Shown: positions 1 through 7,576, numbered from the stretch's first letter. The stretch is 64,000 nucleotides of DNA from Bacillus_I endophytica_A (GCF_026790145.1 NZ_JALAMS010000015.1:186001-250000), one strand, 5' to 3'. The notes: generated by a model from the letters alone, not told the origin. Made by a program: numbers and translations.

Positions 1-705
1 TTGAAGCTCTTTTACATTTGTAAGCTCTTCTGCTAAATGAGCAACATCTGTCACATCTTTAAAAATTGAAAAAGCTCCGTAAAGATGTCCTTTCTCATCC
101 ACAAGAGGAACGCGTGATGTGATGATATTTCTCCCGTTATCAAGAGTGAATTTTTGATCTTTATCAACTCGCCTTGTATGAAGAGTTTCAATAAGCTCAC
201 TTGATGGCATTGTTTCATGAATATGCTTACCAACAACGTCCTTTGCTTTTAAATTGGTCATATGCTCTGCACTTTCATTTAAAAGAGTTACAATCCCTTT
301 TTCATCAATCGCGATCATTCCGTCATGTGTTGCATTAAAAATGAGCTCTTGTTTATATGATTCTTGCTGCAGAGTTTCAATAAGTTCTTCCTTATCCTCA
401 AGCAGAGAAGCAATAATGAAAGCAACTGTTCCTGGAATAAGAACAGTATGATTGTGTTTTTTTGCTCGTATTTTTTGAAATACGTTCTCATCTCCTGTTG
501 TATCAATAACAATATCAACAGCCTCTGTTAAAAAAGAACTCCATTCTCTTCCTGTTGAGATTCGTTCCTTTTGTGCGAGTAACACCCCCTCTGCCCATTC
601 GTTATAGTCAATCATTCCGATTACTTTAAATGAATCGGACTGGAGAAGCAATTTAAGAAGAGAAGTCCCTCCTTTTCCACCTCCAACAATTAATACATTT
701 TGCAT
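1..705 (-). CDS. bkdR: BkdR-like sigma-54-dependent regulator, N-terminal part (cut by window edge)
   Basis: Open frame of 235 codons running off the left edge. The start is the ATG that follows AAGGTG by 6 nt; it begins MQNVLIVGGGKGGTSLL, a Rossmann-like nucleotide-binding motif, and is followed from about residue 115 by a PAS sensor domain (FNATHDGMIAIDEKG). B. subtilis BkdR (YqiR) has this order, with the AAA+ and DNA-binding domains after it, which here lie outside the window. BkdR activates the sigma-L (sigma-54) promoter of the branched-chain keto acid/2-oxoacid dehydrogenase operon. The divergent neighbour yqzF matches the B. subtilis neighbourhood. Identity rests on domain order and context. 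Confidence 0.85.
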   Translation of the reverse strand, partial: MQNVLIVGGGKGGTSLLKLLLQSDSFKVIGMIDYNEWAEGVLLAQKERISTGREWSSFLTEAVDIVIDTTGDENVFQKIRAKKHNHTVLIPGTVAFIIASLLEDKEELIETLQQESYKQELIFNATHDGMIAIDEKGIVTLLNESAEHMTNLKAKDVVGKHIHETMPSSELIETLHTRRVDKDQKFTLDNGRNIITSRVPLVDEKGHLYGAFSIFKDVTDVAHLAEELTNVKELQ

Positions 706-820
706 TAACATCACCTTATCGTTTATAAAAGTCGTTTTACTTTTTTCTAAAAAAGGATAAGCAAATCAAAAACTCGAATATATTTATATCGACGCCTTTA
801 AGGAAAGGAGCATACTTTAT

Positions 821-1063
821 ATGATTCGTATTATTGCTTTGCTTGTTATGGTTATCCCAGGGGTTATTGCTGCATTTGGGATTAAATTGATGCGAGATAT
901 GCTTTTTGGTCAAACTGTCGAACCTTTTACTTCCCTTCCACTGCAATTTTTCATAGGCTTTATTCTATTTGCAAGCGGCCTAAGCTTTGTAGCAGGGTTT
1001 GTTCTTTATCGCGATCGGAAACGAAAAAAAGTTCAGCGCCGCTTCCAACGGCCTTGGAAGTAG
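821..1063 (+). CDS. yqzF: YqzF, DUF2627 small membrane protein
   Basis: An 80-residue protein with two hydrophobic segments (about residues 3-24 and 42-64) and a strongly basic tail rich in R/K, which suggests an inner-membrane protein with a cytoplasmic C-terminus. It matches the DUF2627/YqzF family in length and in its IPGVIAAFGIKLMRDM core. An AAAGGAG ribosome binding site lies upstream of the ATG. It is divergent from bkdR and ends at a bidirectional hairpin shared with the phosphodiesterase gene. The function is unknown. Confidence 0.85.
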   Translation: MIRIIALLVMVIPGVIAAFGIKLMRDMLFGQTVEPFTSLPLQFFIGFILFASGLSFVAGFVLYRDRKRKKVQRRFQRPWK

Positions 1064-1068
1064 ATGAA

Positions 1069-1097
1069 CAAAAAAGGCGGGAAACAGCCGCCTTTTA
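1069..1097. terminator. bidirectional terminator between yqzF and the GDPD gene
   Basis: Hairpin AAAAGGCGG-gaaacag-CCGCCTTTT between convergent genes, with A/T tracts on both sides so that it can act in both directions. Confidence 0.8.
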
Positions 1098-1101
1098 GTC
1101 G

Positions 1102-1815
1102 TTATTTCAATAACTCAATAGCCCTTTTAGGATAATCTGTCACAATTGCATCACATCCAGCTTTTTTCATTTCTAGCATTTCCTCTTTTTTATTCACTGT
1201 GTAAGGACGGACTTTAAGACCTTCTTTATGAGCTGCTTTAACAACAACCTCTGTAACGTTCCTACTATTTGGATGAAGACCATCACTTCCTAGATGTTTT
1301 GCATAGTGCCACGGTTCAAAAAGTTTATGGGAATACAAAACAGCTGTTTCAAAACGAGAGTCATAGCTAAGTACGCGTGCCAAACTATTATGATTAAAAG
1401 AAGAAAAAACAATTCGATCTTTCAATCCATATTGATGAACTAAATCAATCACTTTCCACTCCAAAAGCGGATATTCGATAACATTATTTTTTAATTCAAT
1501 ATTTATAAAAAACGTTTCTTCCTTTGCCCATTCAAACACTTCAGGCAATGATGGAACCATACATTTATTATGCTCTTTAAACTTATATTTTGCATTTAAC
1601 TTGCGAATATCTTTGTAAGTGAGTTCTCCTATGTATCCTTTGCCATCTGTTGTTCTGTCTACTGTTTCATCATGAATAACAATAATTTCTCCGTCTTTTG
1701 AAAGATGAACATCAAGTTCAATTCCACTTGCACCTTCTTCAATTGCTCGTTGAAATGAAACCATTGTATTCTCAGGACATGTTCCTGCTGCACCACGGTG
1801 GCCGATAATTTCCAT
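1102..1815 (-). CDS. yqiK: glycerophosphodiester phosphodiesterase (YqiK-like)
   Basis: A protein of about 237 aa with the GDPD signature: IGHRGAAGTCPENT at the N-terminus, GIELDVHLSKDG and VIHDETVDRTT, which carry the catalytic His pair and the metal-binding Glu/Asp. The family hydrolyses glycerophosphodiesters to sn-glycerol-3-phosphate and an alcohol. The start at MEIIGHRG is chosen because AAGGGAGTG lies just upstream; an in-frame ATG nine codons earlier has no clear site. There is no signal peptide, so it is probably cytoplasmic. B. subtilis yqiK lies in the same spo0A-bkdR interval, which supports the name. Confidence 0.9.
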   Translation of the reverse strand: MEIIGHRGAAGTCPENTMVSFQRAIEEGASGIELDVHLSKDGEIIVIHDETVDRTTDGKGYIGELTYKDIRKLNAKYKFKEHNKCMVPSLPEVFEWAKEETFFINIELKNNVIEYPLLEWKVIDLVHQYGLKDRIVFSSFNHNSLARVLSYDSRFETAVLYSHKLFEPWHYAKHLGSDGLHPNSRNVTEVVVKAAHKEGLKVRPYTVNKKEEMLEMKKAGCDAIVTDYPKRAIELLK

Positions 1816-1921
1816 ACTTCTCACTCCCTTAAGTTTTTGCATATTCTGTACGCTTTTACTTTACATGATTTTCAGTAAATGTTCTACTGCTAGAATCATT
1901 CCTTTCCTTTTTCGCTCACAC

Positions 1922-1957
1922 AAAAAAGCTAACCACAAGTAAGTGGTTAGCTTTTTT
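1922..1957. terminator. terminator of the cat-like operon
   Basis: Strong hairpin AAAAAAGCTAACCAC / GTGGTTAGCTTTTTT directly downstream of the nitroreductase gene. The T and A tracts on each side allow termination on both strands. Confidence 0.85.
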
Positions 1958-1959
1958 CA

Positions 1960-2604
1960 TTAGTTATAGAAAGAAACTCGTTCTGCTAATGGTTTGAACG
2001 TTTTCTCACCTGGTGCGCTAGTTGACTTCCCAAACGGCATTTGGGCAATCAATTTACAATTTCCTTGTACATTCCACTCATTCTTCACTTCTTCATCAAT
2101 CAATGGGTTGTAATGTTGAAGAGATGCGCCGTATCCCTCTACTTCCAGTGCTGTCCAAATAACGTGTTGCAACATTCCACTTGATTGTAAAGACCAGAGT
2201 GGAAAGTTTTCTGCATATGATGGGAACTGTTCCTGAAGTGATTGGACAACATCCATATTTTCAAAAAACAGCACAGTCCCATAACCGCTTTTAAAGCCAT
2301 TCATTTTATTTTCTGTTTCGCTAAAAGCATCTTCTGGCACAATTTTACGAAGCGTTTCTGTTGTAATATCCCAAAGTTTTTTATGGCTTTCCCCTGTTAA
2401 TACGACAACAGATGCACTTTGCGAATTAAAAGAAGATGGTGTATGTTTTACAGCATGTTCCATAACTTCTTTCAATCTTTCATCTGAGATAACTTGCTCA
2501 TTGCTAATCCCATAAATTGAACGTCGACTTTCTACAGCCTCATAAAAGTTAGTTCCTTTTGTTTCTTCTTGTTCACTTCCGAACACTTTTTGTAAAAATC
2601 CCAT
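1960..2604 (-). CDS. nitroreductase family protein (quinone/nitro-compound reductase)
   Basis: 214 aa with the nitroreductase layout: an N-terminal VESRRSIYG flavin-binding segment, HTPSSFNSQSASVVVL, and WSLQSSGMLQHVIWTALEVEGYGASLQHY. This resembles the small single-domain Hbn1/YdgI-type FMN oxidoreductases, which reduce quinones or nitroaromatics with NAD(P)H. It is the third gene of an operon after catD-like and catE-like genes, about 17 nt after the dioxygenase stop, with GGAGGAG before the ATG. B. subtilis quinone-stress operons (mhqNOP, yodC) also pair a nitroreductase with a VOC dioxygenase or DoxX protein. The substrate is unproven. Confidence 0.85.
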   Translation of the reverse strand: MGFLQKVFGSEQEETKGTNFYEAVESRRSIYGISNEQVISDERLKEVMEHAVKHTPSSFNSQSASVVVLTGESHKKLWDITTETLRKIVPEDAFSETENKMNGFKSGYGTVLFFENMDVVQSLQEQFPSYAENFPLWSLQSSGMLQHVIWTALEVEGYGASLQHYNPLIDEEVKNEWNVQGNCKLIAQMPFGKSTSAPGEKTFKPLAERVSFYN

Positions 2605-2621
2605 CGTTTCTCCTCCTTATA

Positions 2622-3464
2622 TCAGAAAACTAATTTTATTTTATTTCCACTCTCGTTTTCGACTGTAAATACATCATCTTGTTCTTTTACATGGAACCCA
2701 AGAGAAATTAATCTTTCAATCGCTTTGTCTCTTTGCTCTTTCGTATCGTAAAAAAGAGCAAATGATTTTAAACCTACATGTTCAGGTTTTGGATTTTTAG
2801 CATCCTTACCTGCCCAAACGTTAACTCCAATATGATGATGATAACGATGAAAAGAAAGAAAAAGCGCATGCCCTCCGTAATTCGTTACAATATCAAGACC
2901 TAAACCTTCTTTATAAAACTTCTCTGCTTCTTCAAGACTACGAACATGAAGATGGATATGTCCAATAAGAGTTTTATGCGGGAGACCTTTCCACTCTTCA
3001 TCCTTTGGAAGCTCATTTAAAAGATTGTGTCCATCAAGTGGTTTTGTATCCATAACAACTTCATTATTTTGCCACTTCCATGTTGATGAATCACGATCAG
3101 CATATACTTCAATTCCGTTTCCATCTGGATCTGATAAATAAAGTGCTTCACTTACGAGGTGATCAGATGCGCCAAGCTCAATGCCTTGCTTCAAAAAGTG
3201 CTTCAGAATGGAAGCTAAGTACATCCGCTCTGGTAATAAAATAGCAAAGTGATAAAGTCCTGTTGTTTTTCCTTGCTTTGGACTATAGTGTTCAAGCTCT
3301 TTTAAAGAAAGCAAACTTGTTTCACCATCTGCTGTCAGAAAAGCTTCTTTCTCCGTTTTTTCTAATACAGAAAAGCCAATCACTTTTTTATAGAAAGAAA
3401 GGGATCGTTCTAAATTTTCAACTTTAAGTTCCACATGTTGAATTGGATAGCGTTGAAATTTCAT
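2622..3464 (-). CDS. catE: CatE-like catechol-2,3-dioxygenase (VOC family)
   Basis: 280 aa with two glyoxalase/VOC repeats (about residues 5-115 and 160-280). Candidate iron ligands are His in LYHFAILLPER and GHIHLHVRSL and Glu in GNGIEVYADRD. These blocks match B. subtilis CatE (YfiE), an extradiol ring-cleavage dioxygenase used against catechol and quinone stress. The start at MKFQRYP is preferred because its upstream site (GAAGGA) lies in the last codons of catD, with only 2 nt between the catD stop and this ATG, suggesting translational coupling. MhqO-like hydroquinone dioxygenase is the main alternative. Confidence 0.85.
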   Translation of the reverse strand: MKFQRYPIQHVELKVENLERSLSFYKKVIGFSVLEKTEKEAFLTADGETSLLSLKELEHYSPKQGKTTGLYHFAILLPERMYLASILKHFLKQGIELGASDHLVSEALYLSDPDGNGIEVYADRDSSTWKWQNNEVVMDTKPLDGHNLLNELPKDEEWKGLPHKTLIGHIHLHVRSLEEAEKFYKEGLGLDIVTNYGGHALFLSFHRYHHHIGVNVWAGKDAKNPKPEHVGLKSFALFYDTKEQRDKAIERLISLGFHVKEQDDVFTVENESGNKIKLVF

Positions 3465-3466
3465 CT

Positions 3467-3853
3467 TTATTTTTCCTTCTTTGCCCACAAATTTTCAAGT
3501 GAATATGCTGTGTTTTTAACAATTGCTAGATGAACAGCCATAACAAGTAACGCTAGGTCAACTTCATATCCACCAACAAAGCCTGCTGATAGCTTAACTT
3601 TTAGAATAGCTCCTGCTAAAACGAAGAAGAACAAAGCTGCAATAATACGGGTTCCAACACCTAAAACCATAAGGATTCCACCAATTAGTTCAATTGTTGC
3701 TACAACGTAAGCAGAGAATCCTGGAAAACCGACACTTTCAAAGAAAGCGACCGTATTTTCAATTCCTCCCTGAAATTTTTGAAGTCCATGAATAAAAAAT
3801 GTAATTCCTAAAAACACACGTAAAAGTGCTGAACCTACTCTATATCCTGTCAT
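3467..3853 (-). CDS. catD: CatD-like DoxX family membrane protein
   Basis: 128 aa with four predicted membrane helices and the DoxX N-terminal motif RVFLGITFFIHGLQKF. In B. subtilis, CatD is encoded directly upstream of CatE and the MhqP homologue sits with MhqO. DoxX proteins are thought to support redox or thiol homeostasis at the membrane; the exact reaction is not established. It is the first gene of this three-gene operon, with AAAGGAG before the ATG and a near-consensus sigma-A promoter and operator just upstream. Confidence 0.85.
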   Translation of the reverse strand: MTGYRVGSALLRVFLGITFFIHGLQKFQGGIENTVAFFESVGFPGFSAYVVATIELIGGILMVLGVGTRIIAALFFFVLAGAILKVKLSAGFVGGYEVDLALLVMAVHLAIVKNTAYSLENLWAKKEK

Positions 3854-3882
3854 TATACTTTCTCCTTTTCTCTGTTTGTTAG

Positions 3883-3932
3883 TAGCTTACTTTATGTAAG
3901 CTATTATATTTTCGATATTAATTTATGTCAAG
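3883..3932 (-). promoter_or_regulatory. cat-like operon promoter with TTAC-N5-GTAA operator
   Basis: On the minus strand there is TTGACA (3927-3932), an 18-nt spacer, then TATAAT (3903-3908). Overlapping the region just after the -10 is a perfect inverted repeat TAGCTTAC-N5-GTAAGCTA (3883-3903). TTAC-N5-GTAA is the operator class reported for the YodB/CatR redox repressors of B. subtilis, and a gene of that family lies divergently 100 bp away. Binding there would block transcription start. Confidence 0.8.
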
Positions 3933-4002
3933 TAACTTTCTGAGTCAAAATCATTTAATTATTCACTTTAATGATTATAATAGAAAGTAGGGAGTGATAC
4001 AT

Positions 4003-4320
4003 TTGGATAGATCATTAATTTGCCCACGTTTCGAAAAAGCTATGAGCATATTAAGTCAAAGATGGACTGGATTAGTTATTTATCAACTTCTAACAGGTCC
4101 ACAGCGCTTTTGTCATATTGAATCATCCATTGGAATTAGTGGTCGCGTGCTGTCTGAACGCTTAAAAGATCTTGAACATGAAGGAATTGTAAAGCGCGAA
4201 GTGTTTCCTGAGACACCCGTGAGAATTGAATATTCCTTAACGGAAAAAGGAGCAGCACTAGAACCACTCATGAATGAAATTGAGAAGTGGTCACAGAACT
4301 GGTTAGAAGCGCAAAACTAA
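4003..4320 (+). CDS. HxlR/DUF24 (YodB/CatR-like) redox-sensing transcriptional regulator
   Basis: A winged-helix MarR/DUF24 protein of about 105 aa: CPRFEKAMSILSQRWTG, then the recognition region SGRVLSERLKDLE and the wing PVRIEYSLTEKG. A TTG start is preferred: AGGGAG lies 8 nt upstream, and it places the conserved Cys at residue 7, as in YodB and CatR, where this N-terminal Cys is oxidised or alkylated by diamide and quinones. A GTG three codons earlier overlaps the ribosome binding site. It is divergent from the catD/catE/nitroreductase operon and so is its likely repressor. Confidence 0.88.
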   Translation: MDRSLICPRFEKAMSILSQRWTGLVIYQLLTGPQRFCHIESSIGISGRVLSERLKDLEHEGIVKREVFPETPVRIEYSLTEKGAALEPLMNEIEKWSQNWLEAQN

Positions 4321-4325
4321 ATGAC

Positions 4326-4360
4326 AAAAAAGACCAATGAATAATCATTGGTCTTTTTTT
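4326..4360. terminator. ancestral spo0A terminator, shared with the HxlR gene
   Basis: Hairpin AAAAAAGACCAATGA-ATAA-TCATTGGTCTTTTTT, bidirectional. On the plus strand it ends the HxlR gene. On the minus strand it sits immediately after the displaced copy of the spo0A tail, so it was probably the spo0A terminator before the island inserted. The island brings a similar GACCAA...TTGGTC hairpin at its other end. Confidence 0.75.
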
Positions 4361-4372
4361 GCAGAAAAAAAA

Positions 4373-4441
4373 GTCTAACCCTTTCAACTGGCCTTATGCT
4401 CAAGGCGTAATTTATCCGCTACCATTGCGATAAATTCGCTA
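4373..4441. repeat. left attachment site: displaced spo0A 3' end
   Basis: 69 bp matching the spo0A 3' end at 22747-22815 in 66 positions. Read on the minus strand it encodes Spo0A residues EFIAMVADKLRLEHKAS and a stop, plus 11 nt after it. The three differences (4390, 4393, 4417) are all third-codon-position synonymous changes. The longest identical blocks are 4394-4416 and 4418-4441. Beyond 4441 the copy stops resembling Spo0A (KPKC in place of KPTN, then an in-frame stop), which puts the crossover most likely inside 4418-4441. Confidence 0.9.
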
Positions 4442-4490
4442 CACTTTGGTTTTTACTTACACACAAAGGTTATTGAACATTAATATATCA

Positions 4491-4535
4491 ATATCAAATT
4501 TAGTATTTTCACTTAAATGACCAATAATTTATTGG
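4491..4535. repeat. left-end inverted-repeat and palindrome block (possible integrase arm sites)
   Basis: ATATCAAATTTA (4491-4502) and TTTTCACTTAAATGACCAAT (4506-4525) recur in inverted orientation near the right end of the island (22661-22672 and 22630-22648, the latter lacking one A). They are followed by the palindrome CCAATAATTTATTGG (4521-4535). Repeated short motifs at both ends of a tyrosine-recombinase element are typical of arm-type binding sites; that role is inferred here. Confidence 0.5.
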
Positions 4536-4549
4536 TTCATCTCTAAAAT

Positions 4550-5128
4550 TCATTGAGCTTTTTCTAATTCTATTTTAGCATCTTCATACTGGAAGAGATA
4601 GCCCCCTACAGGAAAATTTTTGGTGGGTTTAGTAATTTCTCCAGTTTTAAGACTTCTTCCGCACCAACCATAAGAACAAATTCCATTTTCAGCAGCATAA
4701 ACTCCTGCTTCTCTTGCACTTCTAAAGATTCTAATTAATACTTCATCCTTATACATAGATACTTTTTTCGCGAGGGGTCTGGCATGATTTTGTTTTATAC
4801 GCTCTTTTGTTTCTTTCGTTCTCTTTTTACCTTTTAGAACTTCAGAAAGTTTACGTTTAGTGTTTTCAGTAGCTTTTCTTCCTATATAAGTGTTGAATCG
4901 ACATTGTCCCTCTTTTTTATATTTCTTTGTAAGTTCTTCTTCATATATATACGCTTCTTTTTCATACTGAAAGTATTTAACAACAATGTAATCCAGTTGT
5001 CCTTCTTTCATTAATTCTATATGTTCTTCTCCCCTACTATTGTAGTCTCTATAACGTTGATTGGAACCCTTTCCGCAATATACTACTTCTCCTGTTAATT
5101 TGTGTTTATGAATATAAACATAGTACAT
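4550..5128 (-). CDS. GIY-YIG endonuclease with NUMOD motifs (homing-endonuclease-like)
   Basis: 192 aa. The N-terminus YYVYIHKHKLTGEVVYCGKG is a GIY-YIG nuclease start (YVY...VVYCGKG), followed by NQRYRDY and a Glu-rich helix. The middle segment around TENTKRKLSEVLKGKK matches the NUMOD3 DNA-binding repeat, and the C-terminal part (SMYKDEVLIRIFRSAREAG...GYLF) resembles the NUMOD1/IENR region that contacts DNA. AGAGGTGA before MYYVYIH supports that start. Free-standing genes of this kind are usually phage or mobile-element homing endonucleases. It is the outermost gene of the island, next to the left att site. Confidence 0.8.
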   Translation of the reverse strand: MYYVYIHKHKLTGEVVYCGKGSNQRYRDYNSRGEEHIELMKEGQLDYIVVKYFQYEKEAYIYEEELTKKYKKEGQCRFNTYIGRKATENTKRKLSEVLKGKKRTKETKERIKQNHARPLAKKVSMYKDEVLIRIFRSAREAGVYAAENGICSYGWCGRSLKTGEITKPTKNFPVGGYLFQYEDAKIELEKAQ

Positions 5129-5146
5129 AAAAATCACCTCTTAATA

Positions 5147-5174
5147 CTTATATCTAGTAAAAACCATATGTAAA
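5147..5174 (-). promoter_or_regulatory. sigma-A-like promoter for the GIY-YIG gene
   Basis: TTTACA (5169-5174), 16-nt spacer, TATAAG (5147-5152) on the minus strand, about 20 nt upstream of the start codon. Confidence 0.5.
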
Positions 5175-5324
5175 GCGCTAAAACATTTTATATAGTTCAA
5201 TTTTATTAATACTTAATATCTATTCATTTTGTTATAATTTAATTAGCAAAGATTTCTAAATCCCTTAACGAACATTTGTTTGATTACATATAATATGTGA
5301 GGTAAGATTAGGAGGTATATATTA

Positions 5325-6371
5325 ATGAGTAATGATGTAATTGAGTATGTTGAATTTTCCAGAATAGATGTAAATGATTCTTTCTTCTCTAGTTTAGCTA
5401 GCGACTATGATGGTTTCAATCAATGGTTTGAGAAAAAATCTCTTCAAGGTGAAAAGGCTTATATTCTAAAAGAAAAGCATTTAATGGGCTTTTTGTATCT
5501 AAAAGAGGAAAATGAGGCTGATTATACCATTACCCCTAGATTTGAAAAGAAAAGGCGTCTCAAAATTGGTACCTTTAAGATAGATGCTCATGGGACAGTA
5601 CTAGGTCAGAGATTTATGGGTTTAATCTTAAAGCAAATGATTGAAGATGGTTATGATGAATGCTATGTAACTATATTTGAAAAGCAACAGCCTCTTATTC
5701 AATTATTTGAAAGATTTGGATTTCATCTTTGGGGTAGTAAAACAAACGGGGAATTAATCTATGTAAAAACATTAGAAATAAGTAATAATATATATAAAGA
5801 TTTTCCCCGCATTCAAACTAAAGGTAAATCCAAGTTTCTTTTATCCATCTACCCAAAATATCATACAAAACTATTTCCATACTCCAGATTACAGACTGAA
5901 AAAGATCATAAAGTTGAAGATTTATCTTTTACAAACACAATACAAAAAGTTTATTTAGCTGGAATGGTTGGAATGGAATCTATTAGCCCTGGAGATTTAA
6001 TTGTTATCTATAGAACAGCTGAAAATAATAGAAGTGCTAAATGGAGTTCTGTTGCGACTTCAGTTTGTACAGTATTAGAAACAAGAAATATTAGAGAATT
6101 TGATACACTAGAAGAGTTCATTAAATATTGTGGAAAAGGCACTATATTTAATCAAGGAGAATTAAGTTACTTTTGGAATCAGAAAAAGTATCCTCATATC
6201 ATTAAAATGCTTTATAATATTTCGTTGCCTAAACGCATTGTTAGAAATGATCTATTAGAAAATAAAGTAATGAGTCAGGATGATTATGCTGGATTTCTCT
6301 CCCTAACAGACGCTCAGTTTAAAAAGATTATAGAATTAGGTGAAGTAAATGAAAGTTTTATTATCAATTAA
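5325..6371 (+). CDS. GNAT acetyltransferase fused to a PUA-like (EVE/ASCH-type) domain
   Basis: 348 aa. Residues 1-150 look like a GNAT N-acetyltransferase: GFLYLKEE, then the acetyl-CoA loop region GTVLGQRFMGLILKQM and the late motif QPLIQLFERFGFHLWG. Residues about 165-345 (LLSIYPKYHTKLFPYS...LAGMVGMESISPGDLIVIYRT) match the PUA-related domain that accompanies GNAT in this architecture and is proposed to bind RNA or modified nucleotides. It is first in a four-gene plus-strand operon, with AGGAGGT 8 nt before the ATG; the last 23 nt overlap the ASCH gene. The substrate of acetylation is unknown. Confidence 0.75.
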   Translation: MSNDVIEYVEFSRIDVNDSFFSSLASDYDGFNQWFEKKSLQGEKAYILKEKHLMGFLYLKEENEADYTITPRFEKKRRLKIGTFKIDAHGTVLGQRFMGLILKQMIEDGYDECYVTIFEKQQPLIQLFERFGFHLWGSKTNGELIYVKTLEISNNIYKDFPRIQTKGKSKFLLSIYPKYHTKLFPYSRLQTEKDHKVEDLSFTNTIQKVYLAGMVGMESISPGDLIVIYRTAENNRSAKWSSVATSVCTVLETRNIREFDTLEEFIKYCGKGTIFNQGELSYFWNQKKYPHIIKMLYNISLPKRIVRNDLLENKVMSQDDYAGFLSLTDAQFKKIIELGEVNESFIIN

Positions 6372-6735
6372 GCCAGAATTTGTAGAAGAAATAGTCTTGG
6401 GAAAGAAAAAGTTTGAATATAGAAAGAGCATCTTTAAAAGAAAAGATATTTCCTCTATTGTAGTTTATGCAACTAAGCCCTATGGGAAGGTTGTTGGGGA
6501 ATTTGAGATAGAAAATATATTAATGGACAACCCCGAGAATATATGGAAAAAAACAAAAGAATATTCAGGAATAACCAAAAGCTACTTTAATGACTATTTC
6601 CAAAATAAACCAAAAGGGTTTGCGATTCAAATTAAAGATTTTAAGCCATATCAAACTCCTCTAGACTTATATGAATTTGATAGTAATCTAAAGGTCGCTC
6701 CTCAATCATTTTGTTATACAAATGGAGGGTTTTAA
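6349..6735 (+). CDS. ASCH domain protein (PUA-like fold, COG4933 type)
   Basis: 128 aa. The N-terminus LLSIKPEFVEEIVLGKKKFE followed by YRK is the hallmark of the ASCH group that includes COG4933. ASCH domains have a PUA-related fold and are predicted to bind RNA or nucleotides in translation or RNA metabolism. The start overlaps the preceding GNAT-PUA gene by 23 nt and has AGGTGA just upstream, so translation is probably coupled. The last codons contain the GGAGG site for the next gene. The C-terminus is ordinary, with no truncation evident. Confidence 0.75.
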   Translation: MKVLLSIKPEFVEEIVLGKKKFEYRKSIFKRKDISSIVVYATKPYGKVVGEFEIENILMDNPENIWKKTKEYSGITKSYFNDYFQNKPKGFAIQIKDFKPYQTPLDLYEFDSNLKVAPQSFCYTNGGF

Positions 6736-6737
6736 AA

Positions 6738-7256
6738 GTGGAATATATTTTCTTATCTGGTATACACGGAGTAGGAAAATCAACTTTGGCAAAGGAACTT
6801 AAGAGCTTCATTGATATTAAATCTATCTCAGTCAGTGATTTAATTAGACAGGCTGGGAAAAAACTTGATAGTTCTAACAAGAAAACTGAAAATATTTCAC
6901 AAAACCAAGAATTATGGAAAAATGAATTAAATAACTTAGAACTAGGAATATCTAAGTTGTTATTAGATGGTCACTTTTGCTTGTTAGATGTCAAGAGGGA
7001 GATAACTCCATTGCCTTTTACTACCTTTGAAAATACTGATATGACTAAAATTATATTTATGAAAAATAATCCTACTATTATTAGGGAACGCTTATTAAAA
7101 AGAGATGGTACTGACTATCCCATTAAACTATTAGAAAATCTTCAATTTTGTGAAATGCAACAAGCAATGAAATATTCAACTGAAAAGGGAATTAACCTAT
7201 TCATATATGATGAAAAACATCCTTTATCAGAGTTATTGAATTTTATAACTAACTAA
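6738..7256 (+). CDS. P-loop nucleotide kinase-like AAA protein
   Basis: About 172 aa. Walker A GIHGVGKST at residues 8-16, a Walker B-like strand LLLDGHFCLLD, and a late RERLLKRDG segment like the lid or adenine-binding Arg region of adenylate-kinase-type enzymes. This suggests a small-molecule or nucleotide kinase rather than a large AAA+ motor. The GTG start is used because GGAGGG, buried in the end of the ASCH gene, lies 8 nt upstream; only 2 nt separate the two genes. It is the third gene of the operon. The exact substrate is not predictable from sequence. Confidence 0.72.
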   Translation: MEYIFLSGIHGVGKSTLAKELKSFIDIKSISVSDLIRQAGKKLDSSNKKTENISQNQELWKNELNNLELGISKLLLDGHFCLLDVKREITPLPFTTFENTDMTKIIFMKNNPTIIRERLLKRDGTDYPIKLLENLQFCEMQQAMKYSTEKGINLFIYDEKHPLSELLNFITN

Positions 7257-7284
7257 AGAGCTTTCACTAGAGGTGGCTATTGTT

Positions 7285-7521
7285 ATGCTTCATAATTTGA
7301 AAATTAATAAAGAATTTTTCACTCCTGTTCTAGAACGAATTAAAACTTTTGAAATAAGAAAGAATGACCGAGATTTCCGTGTAGGAGATAAAGTTATCTT
7401 AAACGAATGGGACAATGAAAAAAAAGAATATACAGGAAGGAAAACTAACATAGAGATCCTTTATATTACCGACTATGAACAAAAGGATAATTATGTGGTT
7501 TTTAGTTTTAAACTTCTATAA
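7285..7521 (+). CDS. DUF3850 ASCH-like domain protein
   Basis: 78 aa. Contains the DUF3850 pattern: HNLKINKEFFTPVLERIKTF, then EIRKNDRDFRVGDKVILNEW. DUF3850 is a minimal ASCH/PUA-like module common in phages and plasmids and thought to bind nucleic acid. The ATG has AGGTGG 8 nt upstream; a GTG four codons earlier overlaps that site and is less likely. It is the fourth and last gene of the operon, followed by a terminator. With the two genes upstream this makes three PUA-fold modules in one transcript. Confidence 0.78.
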   Translation: MLHNLKINKEFFTPVLERIKTFEIRKNDRDFRVGDKVILNEWDNEKKEYTGRKTNIEILYITDYEQKDNYVVFSFKLL

Positions 7522-7534
7522 CTGAATCCTGTTC

Positions 7535-7576
7535 AAAAGAAAAAAGACAACTTGAATGAGTCGTCTTTTTTCTTTT
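7535..7576 (+). terminator. terminator of the GNAT/ASCH/kinase/DUF3850 operon
   Basis: Stem AAAAGAAAAAAGAC / GTCTTTTTTCTTTT with a 14-nt loop just after the DUF3850 stop. The remaining bases to 7859 are AT-rich and show nothing else I can support. Confidence 0.7.

Noticed and set aside
4550..5128. GIY-YIG gene lying inside a group I intron
   Set aside because: No interrupted coding sequence or exon halves flank it, and no intron core could be recognised; it appears free-standing.
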